From Crocosphaera chwakensis CCY0110 (GTDB lineage Bacteria; Cyanobacteriota; Cyanobacteriia; Cyanobacteriales; Microcystaceae): a stretch of 64,000 nt of DNA. Location: contig NZ_AAXW01000014.1 of assembly GCF_000169335.1 (NCBI RefSeq), forward strand, positions 62,001 to 126,000. The letters run 5' to 3'. Below are positions 33,511-43,074 of this stretch, in pieces. The translations under genes were made by a program, and so were the position numbers. Position 1 is the first letter of the stretch. The number at the start of each line of letters is the position of its first letter. The notes beneath the pieces were generated by a model that saw nothing but the letters and a program-made list of their open reading frames with translations, was not told where the DNA came from and ran no database searches.

Positions 33511-34440
33511 TTAATTAGGATTCATACTTAATTTAGAAATTTCATCTTGTACGGTGCGATGATCATGACGTAATGGTATTTGAACCCCTTTAGGAAGTTG
33601 ATCCACTTTAGTCATCGCTTGTTCAAAGTAAGTATAAGCTTCTTTGAGTAAAACGATATCTTTAGGTTGACCATCTTTACTTCTTCCTTTTTTACGCAAT
33701 AGTTGACCTTTAAAATACAGTAATTCAGGGTTGTTAGGACTACTTGCTAAAGCTTGGTCAATATATTGCATAGCTGTATCGTATTGATCCAAGTCCCGAT
33801 AAGCTGCAAATAAAGCCCGATTTACCATATAATTAGGGGCCGCATATTGTTCAAAACGGGTGATCGCATCTTCTGGGGAAGAAAAAGGCAAATTAACCGA
33901 CAAAATTAAATCCAAATAACCTTTGAGTAAGTTTAATTCTGGGTCATTAGGGGAAATGTTTTCAGCTTTTTCTAAATGATCAAAGACCAATTGTAACTTA
34001 TTAACTGCCCCTAAAGGGCCTTTTGTTTTAAAAGTATAGGCCCCTTGTAAAAAATGGCCTACTGCTTGATATAAATTACCTCGTAAAGGATCACTAGAGG
34101 TTAATTTTTGGGCTGCTGATAGGGTTTTATCGGCTGCATTTTTCATTACTTCCCAGTCTTCATTAGAGTAGGCCAAAGAAGCTTTCATTGCATGGGCGAG
34201 GGGTTCATCGGTTTCGGTTTGGACTGCTTGTTCTAAATAACCTTTAGCTTGTAAATAATTGCCATTTTTAAAGATTTCTACAAAAGCTGCTTCTGTATTA
34301 TCTCCAATGGGACGAGGGTTACTGCGACGAAACGGATCACCGGCCAAAGATGGAGTCGCCCAGAAACTTAATGCTACTGTACACACCACAGACCAAGAGA
34401 TGGAAACCTTTTTCAGTTTAATCAAGGGGTTAATCATCAT
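33511..34440 (-). CDS. Exported TPR-repeat protein
   Basis: 309 residues from ATG 34440 (second ATG directly after; GGAG upstream). A signal peptide (VVCTVALSFWATPSLA) is followed by tetratricopeptide units: NYLQAKGYLEQAVQTETDEP, YDTAMQYIDQALASSPNNPE and PKDIVLLKEAYTYFEQAM. Similar periplasmic TPR proteins of about 290-310 residues occur in many cyanobacteria without assigned function. Own terminator downstream. Confidence 0.85.
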   Translation of the reverse strand: MMINPLIKLKKVSISWSVVCTVALSFWATPSLAGDPFRRSNPRPIGDNTEAAFVEIFKNGNYLQAKGYLEQAVQTETDEPLAHAMKASLAYSNEDWEVMKNAADKTLSAAQKLTSSDPLRGNLYQAVGHFLQGAYTFKTKGPLGAVNKLQLVFDHLEKAENISPNDPELNLLKGYLDLILSVNLPFSSPEDAITRFEQYAAPNYMVNRALFAAYRDLDQYDTAMQYIDQALASSPNNPELLYFKGQLLRKKGRSKDGQPKDIVLLKEAYTYFEQAMTKVDQLPKGVQIPLRHDHRTVQDEISKLSMNPN

Positions 34441-34606
34441 TTTCTCCAAGCAACATTAATAAATTAAGCTTATCTTGATCAGTTAAGATTGTGATCTCGA
34501 TACTAGCAAAAAATTTTCATACTATAATTACTTTTTAGCAAAACATCAAAAGTATAAAGCTTAAGACTTAGTTTAATTTTGAACCAGCCAGCAGTTAGGC
34601 AGAAGA

Positions 34607-34628
34607 GAGACGGTTGATCAACTGTCTC
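34607..34628. repeat. GAGACGGTTGATCAACTGTCTC palindrome region
   Basis: A near-perfect 22-base palindrome in the gap between the phosphoesterase stop and the TPR gene start. It could be a weak terminator of the phosphoesterase gene or a binding site; no T run follows on the minus strand. Confidence 0.4.
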
Positions 34629-34706
34629 AAAAGAAGCAAAAAATTAGATAACATTGCCTAGGTTATCAAGATTATTCCTCTATTTAAAAAGTTCCCGTTA
34701 ACTATC

Positions 34707-35798
34707 CTATAAATCTTTCCGTATAATTTTACCAATAGATTCGGGTAAAGTTTGAATATCAATAACTTGTAAGCTTTTCATGTCATAAGTGGTATAAACA
34801 GTTTCTTGTGAACCCAGAGAAATATCAACAACTGTAAGGGTTTTTTGAGGAGATAAGTTACTATTTAATAGTTTCCGAGGACCCCCTCCTAATGCCCCAC
34901 TGTGAAGCAATTCTAATTGTCCTGTTTTTCCAGGATAATAGGCATGATGATGACCACTAATATAGGTATGAACATTATATTTTTCTAAAAGGTTTTGTAA
35001 TTTTTCTCCTTCTGCCATATAGTTACCCCCACTATCTCTACCAACTGCTACAGGATAAAGAGGAAGATGACCGATAGCAAGCCGTAACTTTGCTTGTTTT
35101 GCTTGTGAACTATTTAAACTATTTTCCACCCAAGTTAACTGTTTTGGGTCAATAATATGGGTTGAAGCATCCCAAACTAAGTAATAGATATCTTGTTGTT
35201 GAAACGTATAATAGAAAGGAAAATTAGCCTTATCAATAAAGTTCAATCCTGGGTTATGATTAGGATTATTCCAATAGGCAGAAGCAAGATTTCTTTCTTG
35301 TTGAAAATTGTATTTTCCCCCACTCATAGAACCCGATCCATCATGGTTTCCAATGGTAAAACCGAAGGGGAGTTTTGCTTGTCTTAACGGTCTTGCAATA
35401 TGAACATCAAAGGCTGACCACATCGCCTCTATTTGTTCCTTGGTTAATGATTGTTTTTGCCCGGCTACCATGTCCCCCCCACAGAGGACAAGATCAGGTT
35501 TCCATTGAGGAATTAACGAGATCGCTTTATCTACTTCTGGCTCGTAATCTGTTGATCCATATTGACTGTTTAAATCACTAATAACAATAATTCTAACATC
35601 CCCTTTTATTGGAGCATATAAGCCATCAGGGGCAATGGCAACTACTTGATTAATTGGTAAAGTTTTAGCGGTTTCAGTTGTTATGTTTTGAGATGAATTT
35701 GGTTGAAATTTACTGAGAATTTTATGGCTAACTGTTGCAATTGAAATCCCAACCAATCCCCCTGTGAGTATTAAAAATTGACGACGATTATAAACCAT
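34707..35798 (-). CDS. Exported metallophosphoesterase
   Basis: 363 residues with a Tat-type leader (NRRQFLILTGGLVGISIA). The calcineurin-like motifs are in order: VISDLNSQYGS, VLCGGDMVAG, FTIGNHDGSGS, AIGHLPLYP and ISGHHHAYY. The first motif has Asn where most have His (DxN instead of DxH), which I believe is normal in this subfamily. Substrate unknown; secretion suggests scavenging of phosphate esters or cell-wall related work. Confidence 0.88.
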   Translation of the reverse strand: MVYNRRQFLILTGGLVGISIATVSHKILSKFQPNSSQNITTETAKTLPINQVVAIAPDGLYAPIKGDVRIIVISDLNSQYGSTDYEPEVDKAISLIPQWKPDLVLCGGDMVAGQKQSLTKEQIEAMWSAFDVHIARPLRQAKLPFGFTIGNHDGSGSMSGGKYNFQQERNLASAYWNNPNHNPGLNFIDKANFPFYYTFQQQDIYYLVWDASTHIIDPKQLTWVENSLNSSQAKQAKLRLAIGHLPLYPVAVGRDSGGNYMAEGEKLQNLLEKYNVHTYISGHHHAYYPGKTGQLELLHSGALGGGPRKLLNSNLSPQKTLTVVDISLGSQETVYTTYDMKSLQVIDIQTLPESIGKIIRKDL

Positions 35799-35851
35799 TT
35801 TATTATAATAAATTAGCTTATTTACATCTTTAAAACTATCTTAAATATTTA

Positions 35852-36637
35852 TTATTTATCTAATATTTCTGAAAGCTTATGGAAACGTTTGCATTGTCCC
35901 TCTTCCTTATGAGCAGTTCTGCAAAATAATACATTACCCCATATCCATCCATGTTCATCAATTCCATCAGTGTAGAAAGAAACAACACGATAGTTAAAAT
36001 TTTCTAGATAAGTAAACAGTTCACTAAAATTACCGTGGGGTTGACGATTAGGACGTGAATAAAATTCGCACTCTACGAAAATATAGTCAATTTTCTGTTG
36101 TTTTAATTTATTTTCAGCACCTTTCAAAACTTTCATTTCAAATCCTTCTGTATCAATTTTAAGTAAATTAATTTCTTCTATTTTATTTTCTTGACAAAAA
36201 TTGTCTATTGTATTGACATCTACAAGTATTGTTGTTTGATTTTGTACACTATCGATAGTTTTTTTTTCTTTCTGATCAATCAGAAACGTATTATGTCCTG
36301 ATAAATCCTCTGATGTAATTGGAAATTGACCAATTTGCTCTCCAAAACCAATATTTACAGGTTTTACTTTCTGAAATTTGCTTACATTCTTTTTTAATTC
36401 TTTAAATGTATTAGGCACAGGTTCAAAAGCATAAATGTAACTACTAGGAAAGTTTTTAACTAATTCTTGACTTGTTTGACCCACATTCGCTCCAACATCA
36501 AAAATAATTTTTAATTGATTATTTCTAGTTAAATACTTAATATCATTATAAAAATTAGCTCCGAATGGACTCAAAGCTTCTAATGATTGTAGCTCATATC
36601 CTAGTTTACGAAACACTCTTTTAATGGTAGTTTTCAT
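35852..36637 (-). CDS. FkbM-family methyltransferase
   Basis: 261 residues. IIFDVGANVGQTSQELVKNF is motif I; YAFEPVPNTFKELKKNV and LLKIDTEGFEMKVLKGAENK complete the FkbM signature. These enzymes often O-methylate sugars in surface polysaccharides or small molecules. It stands between the phosphoesterase and ribBA genes on the same strand with 53- and 162-base gaps, so it is not clearly in an operon. Confidence 0.9.
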   Translation of the reverse strand: MKTTIKRVFRKLGYELQSLEALSPFGANFYNDIKYLTRNNQLKIIFDVGANVGQTSQELVKNFPSSYIYAFEPVPNTFKELKKNVSKFQKVKPVNIGFGEQIGQFPITSEDLSGHNTFLIDQKEKKTIDSVQNQTTILVDVNTIDNFCQENKIEEINLLKIDTEGFEMKVLKGAENKLKQQKIDYIFVECEFYSRPNRQPHGNFSELFTYLENFNYRVVSFYTDGIDEHGWIWGNVLFCRTAHKEEGQCKRFHKLSEILDK

Positions 36638-36799
36638 GATAATATTATTATATATAATAGCTTGGATTATTATAAATGCAATATAATCATACTGTCAATA
36701 AATTTGTTTATTTTTTAACAAAAATAAACAAATTTATAGTTTTTATGTATTTTATTTGACAGACTAAATTTATTTGCTCTTTTTAACATAACTTTCTAA

Positions 36800-38488
36800 T
36801 TATTCATTATTAACTATATATTCTGTAAAACTATAAATGGTTTGTCTTTCCCAAGGAAGGGTACATCGAGAAGGTTTTTTATTAATAGTAAAGGGACGAC
36901 GATCTAATTTAACTTGTAGTCCTAACATGGGATCATCCCCTGATGAAACTAAAAATTCTAACCGTTCAATATTAGGCCAAGTTACTAACGTATCGAGAAT
37001 ATTAATAATAGCTTGAACATAGGGATGATTCATATTTTTGTGCCAGTTTCCCTCTACCATTTGGAGTTGTTCAAACCCTAGGTGAAAAATCAACGAAGGC
37101 CGTTCAAATAAAGCGATCGCCACGGGTCTTGCTTCTTCTTGCAGGACTAATTGAACCGAACGACTTAACTGACGAACTTGTTCTAAATTCTTATATCTTT
37201 CCTTGACTGAAATGTTTTCATTTTTCCAGTCAATGGCGATGGTAATCAAATAAGTTTGTAGGAATAAATGACCTAACTTTTCGGCTTTGGTAGATAAATA
37301 ACTAGAATTATAATTATTTGGTTCAATTAACAAAGGAAGTCGTTCAACCACTTCTAAACCATAGCCTTTTAACCCGGCAATTTTTCGGGGATTATTGGTA
37401 ATTAAGCGAATTTTTTTGATCCCTAAATCGTTTAACATTTGAGCCCCCATGCCATAGTCCCGTAAGTCAGCAGGAAACCCTAGTTTTTCATTGGCTTCAA
37501 CGGTATCAAGTCCCATATCTTGCAGAGAATAGGCTTTTAACTTATTCACTAAACCAATACCTCGCCCTTCTTGTCTGAGATATACCACAACCCCTGATCC
37601 TGCCTTTTCTATCATTTGTAGGGCGGTTTGCAGTTGCATTCGACAATCACATCGAAGAGAACCTAAAGCGTCTCCCGTTAAACATTCTGAGTGCATCCGT
37701 ACCATCACAGAATGGTCCTGGAACTGACTAGGATCACCTTTAACAATGGCCACGTGTTCGGTATCATCTAGGACGTTGCGGTAAGCGTAAAGTTGAAACG
37801 TACCGAACTTACTAGGAAACTGACAAACGGTTTCTCGATAGACAAAGCGATCGTGTTTGAGGCGATAACTAATTAAGTCGGCAATACTAATCAGTTTCAG
37901 GTTATGTTTTTTGGCATAATCAAACAGTTGAGGCAGTCGGGCCATCGAACCATCGGAGTTTTGGATCTCGCAGATCACCCCAGCCGGATAAAGTCCTGCT
38001 AGTCTGGCTAAGTCGACGGCCGCTTCGGTATGACCAGCCCGTTTAAGAACTCCTCCCACTTTAGCCCGAATAGGAAAAATATGACCAGGACGGGTCAAAT
38101 CATCCGGTTGACTGTTAGGATTAATCGCAACTTGAATGGTACGGGCTCGATCTTCTGCGGAGATACCTGTAGAAACACCCAGATGGGGAGACGCATCAAT
38201 ACTGACGGTGAAAGCGGTTTGATTACTGTCGGTGTTTTTGGTAACCATCAAAGGAAGGTCTAACTCATCTAACCGTTGCCCATTCATGGCTAAACAGATT
38301 AACCCCCTAGCTTCAACTGCCATGAAATTAATCATATTAGGGGTGGCAAATTGAGCAGCGCAGATGATATCCCCTTCATTTTCGCGGTTTTCGTCATCGA
38401 CAACGATAATAGCGCGGCCGGCTTTAATATCGGCTAAGGCCGCATCAATTGGATCAAATTCAGGAATTAAAGTGTGTGAGGCGTTCAC
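36800..38488 (-). CDS. ribBA: Bifunctional DHBP synthase / GTP cyclohydrolase II
   Basis: 562 residues, GTG start at 38488 (no ATG nearby, no clear ribosome site). N-terminal RibB: VVDDENRENEGDIICAA, DRARTIQVAI, and RAGHTEAAVDLARLAG. RibA: VRMHSECLTGDALGSLRCDC with the three zinc Cys, LRQEGRGIGLVNKLKAY, and LGIKKIRLITNNPRK. An extra C-terminal region of about 130 residues (after YNSSYLSTKAEKLGHLF) is present, as in cyanobacterial RibBA. Both reactions feed riboflavin synthesis. No FMN riboswitch was seen in the 218 bases upstream. Confidence 0.95.
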   Translation of the reverse strand: MNASHTLIPEFDPIDAALADIKAGRAIIVVDDENRENEGDIICAAQFATPNMINFMAVEARGLICLAMNGQRLDELDLPLMVTKNTDSNQTAFTVSIDASPHLGVSTGISAEDRARTIQVAINPNSQPDDLTRPGHIFPIRAKVGGVLKRAGHTEAAVDLARLAGLYPAGVICEIQNSDGSMARLPQLFDYAKKHNLKLISIADLISYRLKHDRFVYRETVCQFPSKFGTFQLYAYRNVLDDTEHVAIVKGDPSQFQDHSVMVRMHSECLTGDALGSLRCDCRMQLQTALQMIEKAGSGVVVYLRQEGRGIGLVNKLKAYSLQDMGLDTVEANEKLGFPADLRDYGMGAQMLNDLGIKKIRLITNNPRKIAGLKGYGLEVVERLPLLIEPNNYNSSYLSTKAEKLGHLFLQTYLITIAIDWKNENISVKERYKNLEQVRQLSRSVQLVLQEEARPVAIALFERPSLIFHLGFEQLQMVEGNWHKNMNHPYVQAIINILDTLVTWPNIERLEFLVSSGDDPMLGLQVKLDRRPFTINKKPSRCTLPWERQTIYSFTEYIVNNE

Positions 38489-38706
38489 AAGAGATTGTTG
38501 AGAATTAATAGAACTTCACTTATTTTAACTTGTGTTCAGGTGAACTATTATGTCAACTGAATTCCACAGAAGAGAATTTATCAAGAAGGGATTCTGCGCC
38601 AAGGTTTAAACTCATATCTTGCACCTTCGATTACATGAGCTAGTTTAGGGAGGCAAGAGGCAATCCGCAATAGTATTTCATTTTTACGCTAAGTTATTCA
38701 CCTGGC

Positions 38707-39099
38707 GTGGGGACACGGCTTGAATATGAATATGATGAGCTTTATCGTCTCACGAAAGAAATCATAACCGATCTAGTAGAAGGAAATCGTACCATTGAAT
38801 ATCGTTTTGACCCAGTAGGCAACCGTTTAGAACGTATTGACTCGGTAGAAGGAACCACCACTTATACCTATGATGCCAATGATCGCCTCTTAACGGAAAC
38901 TCTCAACGGAGTCGTTACTGAATATCAGTATGACGATGATGGTAACTTAATTGCTCGTATTGAAGATGGTGTAACTCAAGCTACCTATGAATGGAATGCT
39001 AAGGGTGAATTAACTGCCATAATTAATTTTAACGCATCGCCTTCGTTGGTTGGGATCAGAACTCAACCCAACATCATCCCCTATTATTCCAAATTCTAG
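38707..39099 (+). pseudogene. Rhs/YD-repeat fragment
   Basis: Starts in mid-domain at a GTG and gives about six YD units: YEYDELYRLTKE, YRFDPVGNRLERID, YTYDANDRLLTET, YQYDDDGNLIARIE. Rhs/YD proteins have thousands of residues and end in a core and a toxin domain; here only some 105 residues survive. After LTAIINF the sequence runs into an intergenic palindrome (GTTGGTTGGGA, TCAACCCAAC). No flanking Rhs or immunity gene is present, so it is a relic. Confidence 0.8.
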
Positions 39100-39148
39100 A
39101 TTAATGGTAAGGGTTTAACATTGCGAAACCCTTACTAACTTCATAAAG

Positions 39149-40435
39149 CTATCCTTTTACTGAGGGACGACTAGCAGTAGTTGGAAATATTTGTTTAAAC
39201 ATAAATTGACGCTCATTAGCTGATTTTGGTCCAAAGTTCCAGAGACTTTCATAGAAAAAGAAAGAAACACCAGCAAACTTTTGATTACGGGTTTCTTTTA
39301 CTTGGTTATTGATACGTTGCATAGGAACTGGACGACCTTTTAAACCAGATAAAACTCCCACGGCAAAAGGAATATGTGCTTTAGCTTGTCGCACTTCAGG
39401 TTGATTAATTTCCCGTTCAAAATCTACCATATTTTGACGATAAACTTGTAAGACTAATTCTTCTATCAGTCCTTTTCTTTCCCAACTTTGCCAGTCTAAA
39501 AGAAAACAATTTTTTGAAAAAGTTTGAGGGTTAGGAGAAACAGAAACAATAATATCAGGCTTAGCGGTTTTAACGGCTGCGAAAACCTCTCCCATATATT
39601 CAGTAATTTTATTATTTCTCCATTCTGTCCATTCTGTCCAAGCTGCATCCTGAGCTAAACAATTATTACTTCCCATTTTCAAATAACTGGGAGTTTTTGG
39701 AGGCATTTTTCCATTATGCTCTTGTTGATAAAGTTGCACCGTTGCATCATCATAACCGAAATCGAAGGGGATGCCGAAATGATCATCAACTTGAATACCA
39801 TCAATATCGTAATTGGTAACAATTTCTACTAATAAATCGGTTAAAAATTTTTGTACTTCAGGGTTAAAAGGACTTAACCAAACTCTGTCATGAACATTGC
39901 CTTCAACCCAAACCGTACTATTATCTTGTCGTTTGGTTAACCAATCTTGATGACGTTTTGCCAATTCAGAATCAGCCGGTGCCATAAAACCAAATTCAAA
40001 CCAAGGAATCACAGACATTCCTTTATCATGGCCTTGTTTAACAATTTCTTTGAGAACATCTCGATCTTGTAAACCCTCTGTAGGGTCTATTTCTTTACCA
40101 ACAACTGATTTAGCAACTTGAGAAGGATATAAAGTATAGCCCCAATTCCAAACCGTGGGATATAACGTATTAAAGTTAAGTTCAGAAAGGGTATTAATGC
40201 CTTCTGTAAGAGTCATTGGATTGAATAAAACTTCACTATCAATATTCGTTAACCAAACCCCTCTAATTTCTGCTGGTTGATTACGAGATTGGGCAGAGAA
40301 AGGCATAGTGAAAGGAATTAAAGTTAAATAGATACCGAAAAAAACAAGAAAAATTAGCCAACTTTGACGACCCCAACGACGACTAAATGTAACCAGTGCA
40401 TCAGCACTTTTATCAAATAAGTTTTGTTTCATCAT
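39149..40435 (-). CDS. Family 10-like glycosyl hydrolase (GHL10/DUF187)
   Basis: 428 residues from ATG 40435 (the TTG eight codons earlier is unlikely). A membrane anchor (SWLIFLVFFGIYLTLI) leads to the domain: EIRGVWLTNIDSEVLF, LYPTVWNWGYTLYPS, VIPWFEFGFMAPADSEL, YDIDGIQVDDHFGIPFDFGYD, VSVSPNP and SFFFYESLW. This is the GHL10 glycosidase-like family; the catalytic acids D/E (QVDDH, FEFG) are kept. A role in surface polysaccharide or peptidoglycan turnover is likely but unproven. Confidence 0.9.
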   Translation of the reverse strand: MMKQNLFDKSADALVTFSRRWGRQSWLIFLVFFGIYLTLIPFTMPFSAQSRNQPAEIRGVWLTNIDSEVLFNPMTLTEGINTLSELNFNTLYPTVWNWGYTLYPSQVAKSVVGKEIDPTEGLQDRDVLKEIVKQGHDKGMSVIPWFEFGFMAPADSELAKRHQDWLTKRQDNSTVWVEGNVHDRVWLSPFNPEVQKFLTDLLVEIVTNYDIDGIQVDDHFGIPFDFGYDDATVQLYQQEHNGKMPPKTPSYLKMGSNNCLAQDAAWTEWTEWRNNKITEYMGEVFAAVKTAKPDIIVSVSPNPQTFSKNCFLLDWQSWERKGLIEELVLQVYRQNMVDFEREINQPEVRQAKAHIPFAVGVLSGLKGRPVPMQRINNQVKETRNQKFAGVSFFFYESLWNFGPKSANERQFMFKQIFPTTASRPSVKG

Positions 40436-40564
40436 TTTAAGTAGATAGAAAATGAACAAAGATAGAAATAATAAGGCAATAATCCCCTCTTTTTTTAGGG
40501 GATATCAATAATGATGTTAGTAGCAATGAAAATTTCTGATTCGGTGACTCGGTGACTCCTAATT

Positions 40565-40984
40565 TCATTTTCCATTAATATGAACAACCACTTGACGTTG
40601 ATGACTACGCTGACGATGTTCCCATAAGTAAATACCTTGCCAGGTTCCTAACACTAATCGACCCTGAGAAATGGGAATTTGTTCCGACGTTTTAGTTAAC
40701 ATCGAACGAATATGCGCCGGCATATCATCAGGTCCTTCTGTGGTATGAACATAAAGTTTAGAATCTTCAGGAACTAACTTAGAAAAGAAATTACTTAAGT
40801 CAGTAAGAACATCAGGATCAGCATTTTCTTGAATAATTAAAGAAGCAGAAGTATGTCTGACAAAAATAGTACATAATCCCGTTTCAATTCCCGATTGATT
40901 AACAACGTTTTCAACGTCACGAGTAATGCGATGAAAGTCTTTTCCTCTGGTTTTAATGGTTAATGATTGTTGATAGTAATTCAT
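40565..40984 (-). CDS. YjbQ/UPF0047 family protein
   Basis: 139 residues, whole family length. Conserved pieces: TIFVRHTSASLIIQENADPD, GPDDMPAHIRSML and GRLVLGTWQGIYLWEHR, with His and Asp residues that bind metal. Members are called secondary thiamine-phosphate synthase, a weak side activity; the physiological role is not settled. Single gene. Confidence 0.92.
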   Translation of the reverse strand: MNYYQQSLTIKTRGKDFHRITRDVENVVNQSGIETGLCTIFVRHTSASLIIQENADPDVLTDLSNFFSKLVPEDSKLYVHTTEGPDDMPAHIRSMLTKTSEQIPISQGRLVLGTWQGIYLWEHRQRSHQRQVVVHINGK

Positions 40985-41132
40985 AAATTGGCTAAGTTTT
41001 CATAGATAATAAACTATTGATAATTTTATAGAATAAGCCAGTTTTTCTACAAAATTGCTCCCTTCTGGTTTAACATAATTTCTATGTTCTCATGTCAATC
41101 AAGATAAACGACCTAACTATTTTAAAAGTTTA

Positions 41133-41807
41133 ATGACCATTATCGCTATTATTCCAGCCCGTGGGGGGTCAAAAGGAGTTCCCCGTAAAAATGTTCGTCC
41201 CTTAGCAGGAAAACCCTTAATCACTCATTCTATCGAAGATGCTCAAGAATCTACCTTGATCGATCAAGTTTATGTTTCAACCGATGATCAAGAAATTGCG
41301 ACTGTTTCAACTCAATACGGTTCAAAAATTATTGATCGGCCTGCTAAATTGGCCAATGACACGGCTTCGTCTGAGTTGGCTTTAATTCATGGTTTACAAG
41401 AATTAGAACATCAAAATATTAACCCAGATTTATTGGTGTTTTTACAATGTACCTCCCCCATTAGAACTGGTGCAGACATTGATCAAGCGATCGCAAAATT
41501 ACAAGCAGAAAAAGCAGACTCTCTTTTATCGGTTTCCCCATCTCATCGCTTTCTCTGGGAAGAAGTGAATGGAGTAGCCAAGTCCATTAACTATGATTAT
41601 CGTTATCGTCCCCGTCGTCAGGATATGAACCCCCAATACGTAGAAAATGGGTCAATTTATGTGTTTAAACCGTGGGTACTTAAAGAAACCAAAAATCGGC
41701 TAGGAGGCAAAATAGCTCTCTATGTCATGAGTGAAATGGCTGCTTTAGAAATAGATTCAGTAGAAGATTTTCAGATGATAGAATTTTTAATAGGGAATAG
41801 GGAATAG
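41133..41807 (+). CDS. Acylneuraminate/CMP-sugar cytidylyltransferase family protein
   Basis: 224 residues. The CMP-sugar synthetase signature IAIIPARGGSKGVPRKNVRP with LAGKPLI is at the start, VYVSTDDQEIATV and LQCTSPIRTGADI follow, and ENGSIYVFKPW near the end. It activates a nine-carbon or similar acid sugar with CTP; the sugar is unknown. The last residues (IGNRE) are encoded by a TAGGGAA heptamer repeat, so the original end may have been replaced. The next gene follows after seven bases. Confidence 0.9.
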   Translation: MTIIAIIPARGGSKGVPRKNVRPLAGKPLITHSIEDAQESTLIDQVYVSTDDQEIATVSTQYGSKIIDRPAKLANDTASSELALIHGLQELEHQNINPDLLVFLQCTSPIRTGADIDQAIAKLQAEKADSLLSVSPSHRFLWEEVNGVAKSINYDYRYRPRRQDMNPQYVENGSIYVFKPWVLKETKNRLGGKIALYVMSEMAALEIDSVEDFQMIEFLIGNRE

Positions 41808-41808
41808 G
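41791..41808. repeat. TAGGGAA heptamer repeat at a gene end
   Basis: TAGGGAATAGGGAATAGG: two full heptamers and part of a third, overlapping the stop of the CMP-sugar synthetase gene. Same repeat class as at 62118-62142 (opposite orientation). Confidence 0.8.
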
Positions 41809-41814
41809 AGACAG

Positions 41815-43074
41815 ATGGAAATTTTAGTGATTAGTAATGGTCATGGAGAAGATGTTATTGCTGTGTCTATTATCGAAGCATTAAAAAAGTTTTCTAAGCT
41901 GTCTAAAATTGTTGCATTACCTTTAGTGGGGACAGGTTACGCCTACGAAAAAGCAAATATTCCTATTATTGGAACCGTTAAAACCATGCCATCAGGAGGG
42001 TTTAACCAAGATGTTAATCAATTATGGCGCGATGTAAATGGAGGGTTATTAACCCTTACTTATCATCAATATCGAACCATTAAACAATGGGGACAAAACG
42101 GGGGCAAAATTTTAGCAGTAGGTGATATTCTCCCTTTGTTGTTTGCGTGGGTTAGTGGGGGAGAGTTTGCCTTTATGGGAACCGCCAAATCAGACTATTA
42201 TCTACGAGATGAAAAAGGGTGGCTAACATCTACATCCCCTGTTGAACGTTGGCTAGGATCGATGTATTTTCCCTGGGAATGCTGGTTAATGACTCGGTTG
42301 GCTTGTCGCGGTGTTTTTGTCAGAGATAGCCTTACCGCTCAAACTTTACAAAAATGGTCAATCCCTGTGTACGACTTAGGAAACCCCATGATGGATCATT
42401 TTTCGGTTAACCCATCTGTTACCATTCCCTTTGACACTGAACCCTTAATTATTCTCTTATTACCTGGGTCAAGAATGCCCGAAGCGCAACATAACTGGCA
42501 ATTAATCCTCGAAGGGATTCATAGTGTCATAGAAGCCTATTCTCAGCGATTGCTATTATTTTTAGCAGCTATTACTCCTAGTTTCAACTCTGTCCCGTTT
42601 CAAGAAGATTTGATAGACAAAGGGTGGAAAAAAGAACCCTATCACACCTATAATTTACTCATCCAGGATCGTCAAACCATATCGTTTACTCACCGCAACG
42701 CTACTTTAATCATTAGCCAACACGCTTATCAAACTTGTTTACAATTGTCCCATATCGGTATTGCCATGGCCGGGACAGCCACCGAACAATTTGTGGGTTT
42801 GGGTAAACCTGTAATTAGCATCCCTGGAAAGGGCCCGCAATTTACCCAAAAATTTGCCCAAAATCAAACCCGTCTTTTAGGCTGTTCTGTGACCTTGGTA
42901 GACACCCCTCAACAAGTCGGAACGACATTAAAGCAATTAATGAATGATCCCAAACAACTGCAAACTATTGCTGAGAATGGTCAAAAGCGTCTAGGATCAC
43001 CAGGAGCTGCCCAAAGGATAGCTCATTGTTTGGTTAATGAGTGTTTTAAACAATCATTTAACTCCGAACTCTGA
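41815..43074 (+). CDS. Lipid-A-disaccharide synthase-related glycosyltransferase (TIGR03492 type)
   Basis: 419 residues, ribosome site ATAGGAG. Begins MEILVISNGHGEDVIAVSII, then VGDILPLLFAWVSGG, GLGKPVISIPGKGPQFTQ: features of the cyanobacterial/plant-type family related to LpxB but distinct from it. Donor and acceptor are not known. It is likely co-transcribed with the CMP-sugar synthetase gene. Its TGA abuts the TGA of the converging gene (43072-43077 reads TGATCA). Confidence 0.88.
   Translation: MEILVISNGHGEDVIAVSIIEALKKFSKLSKIVALPLVGTGYAYEKANIPIIGTVKTMPSGGFNQDVNQLWRDVNGGLLTLTYHQYRTIKQWGQNGGKILAVGDILPLLFAWVSGGEFAFMGTAKSDYYLRDEKGWLTSTSPVERWLGSMYFPWECWLMTRLACRGVFVRDSLTAQTLQKWSIPVYDLGNPMMDHFSVNPSVTIPFDTEPLIILLLPGSRMPEAQHNWQLILEGIHSVIEAYSQRLLLFLAAITPSFNSVPFQEDLIDKGWKKEPYHTYNLLIQDRQTISFTHRNATLIISQHAYQTCLQLSHIGIAMAGTATEQFVGLGKPVISIPGKGPQFTQKFAQNQTRLLGCSVTLVDTPQQVGTTLKQLMNDPKQLQTIAENGQKRLGSPGAAQRIAHCLVNECFKQSFNSEL

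Noticed and set aside
38489..38706. FMN riboswitch in front of ribBA
   Set aside because: None of the conserved RFN-element blocks (such as AGGGTGAAATTCCC) could be found in this region.
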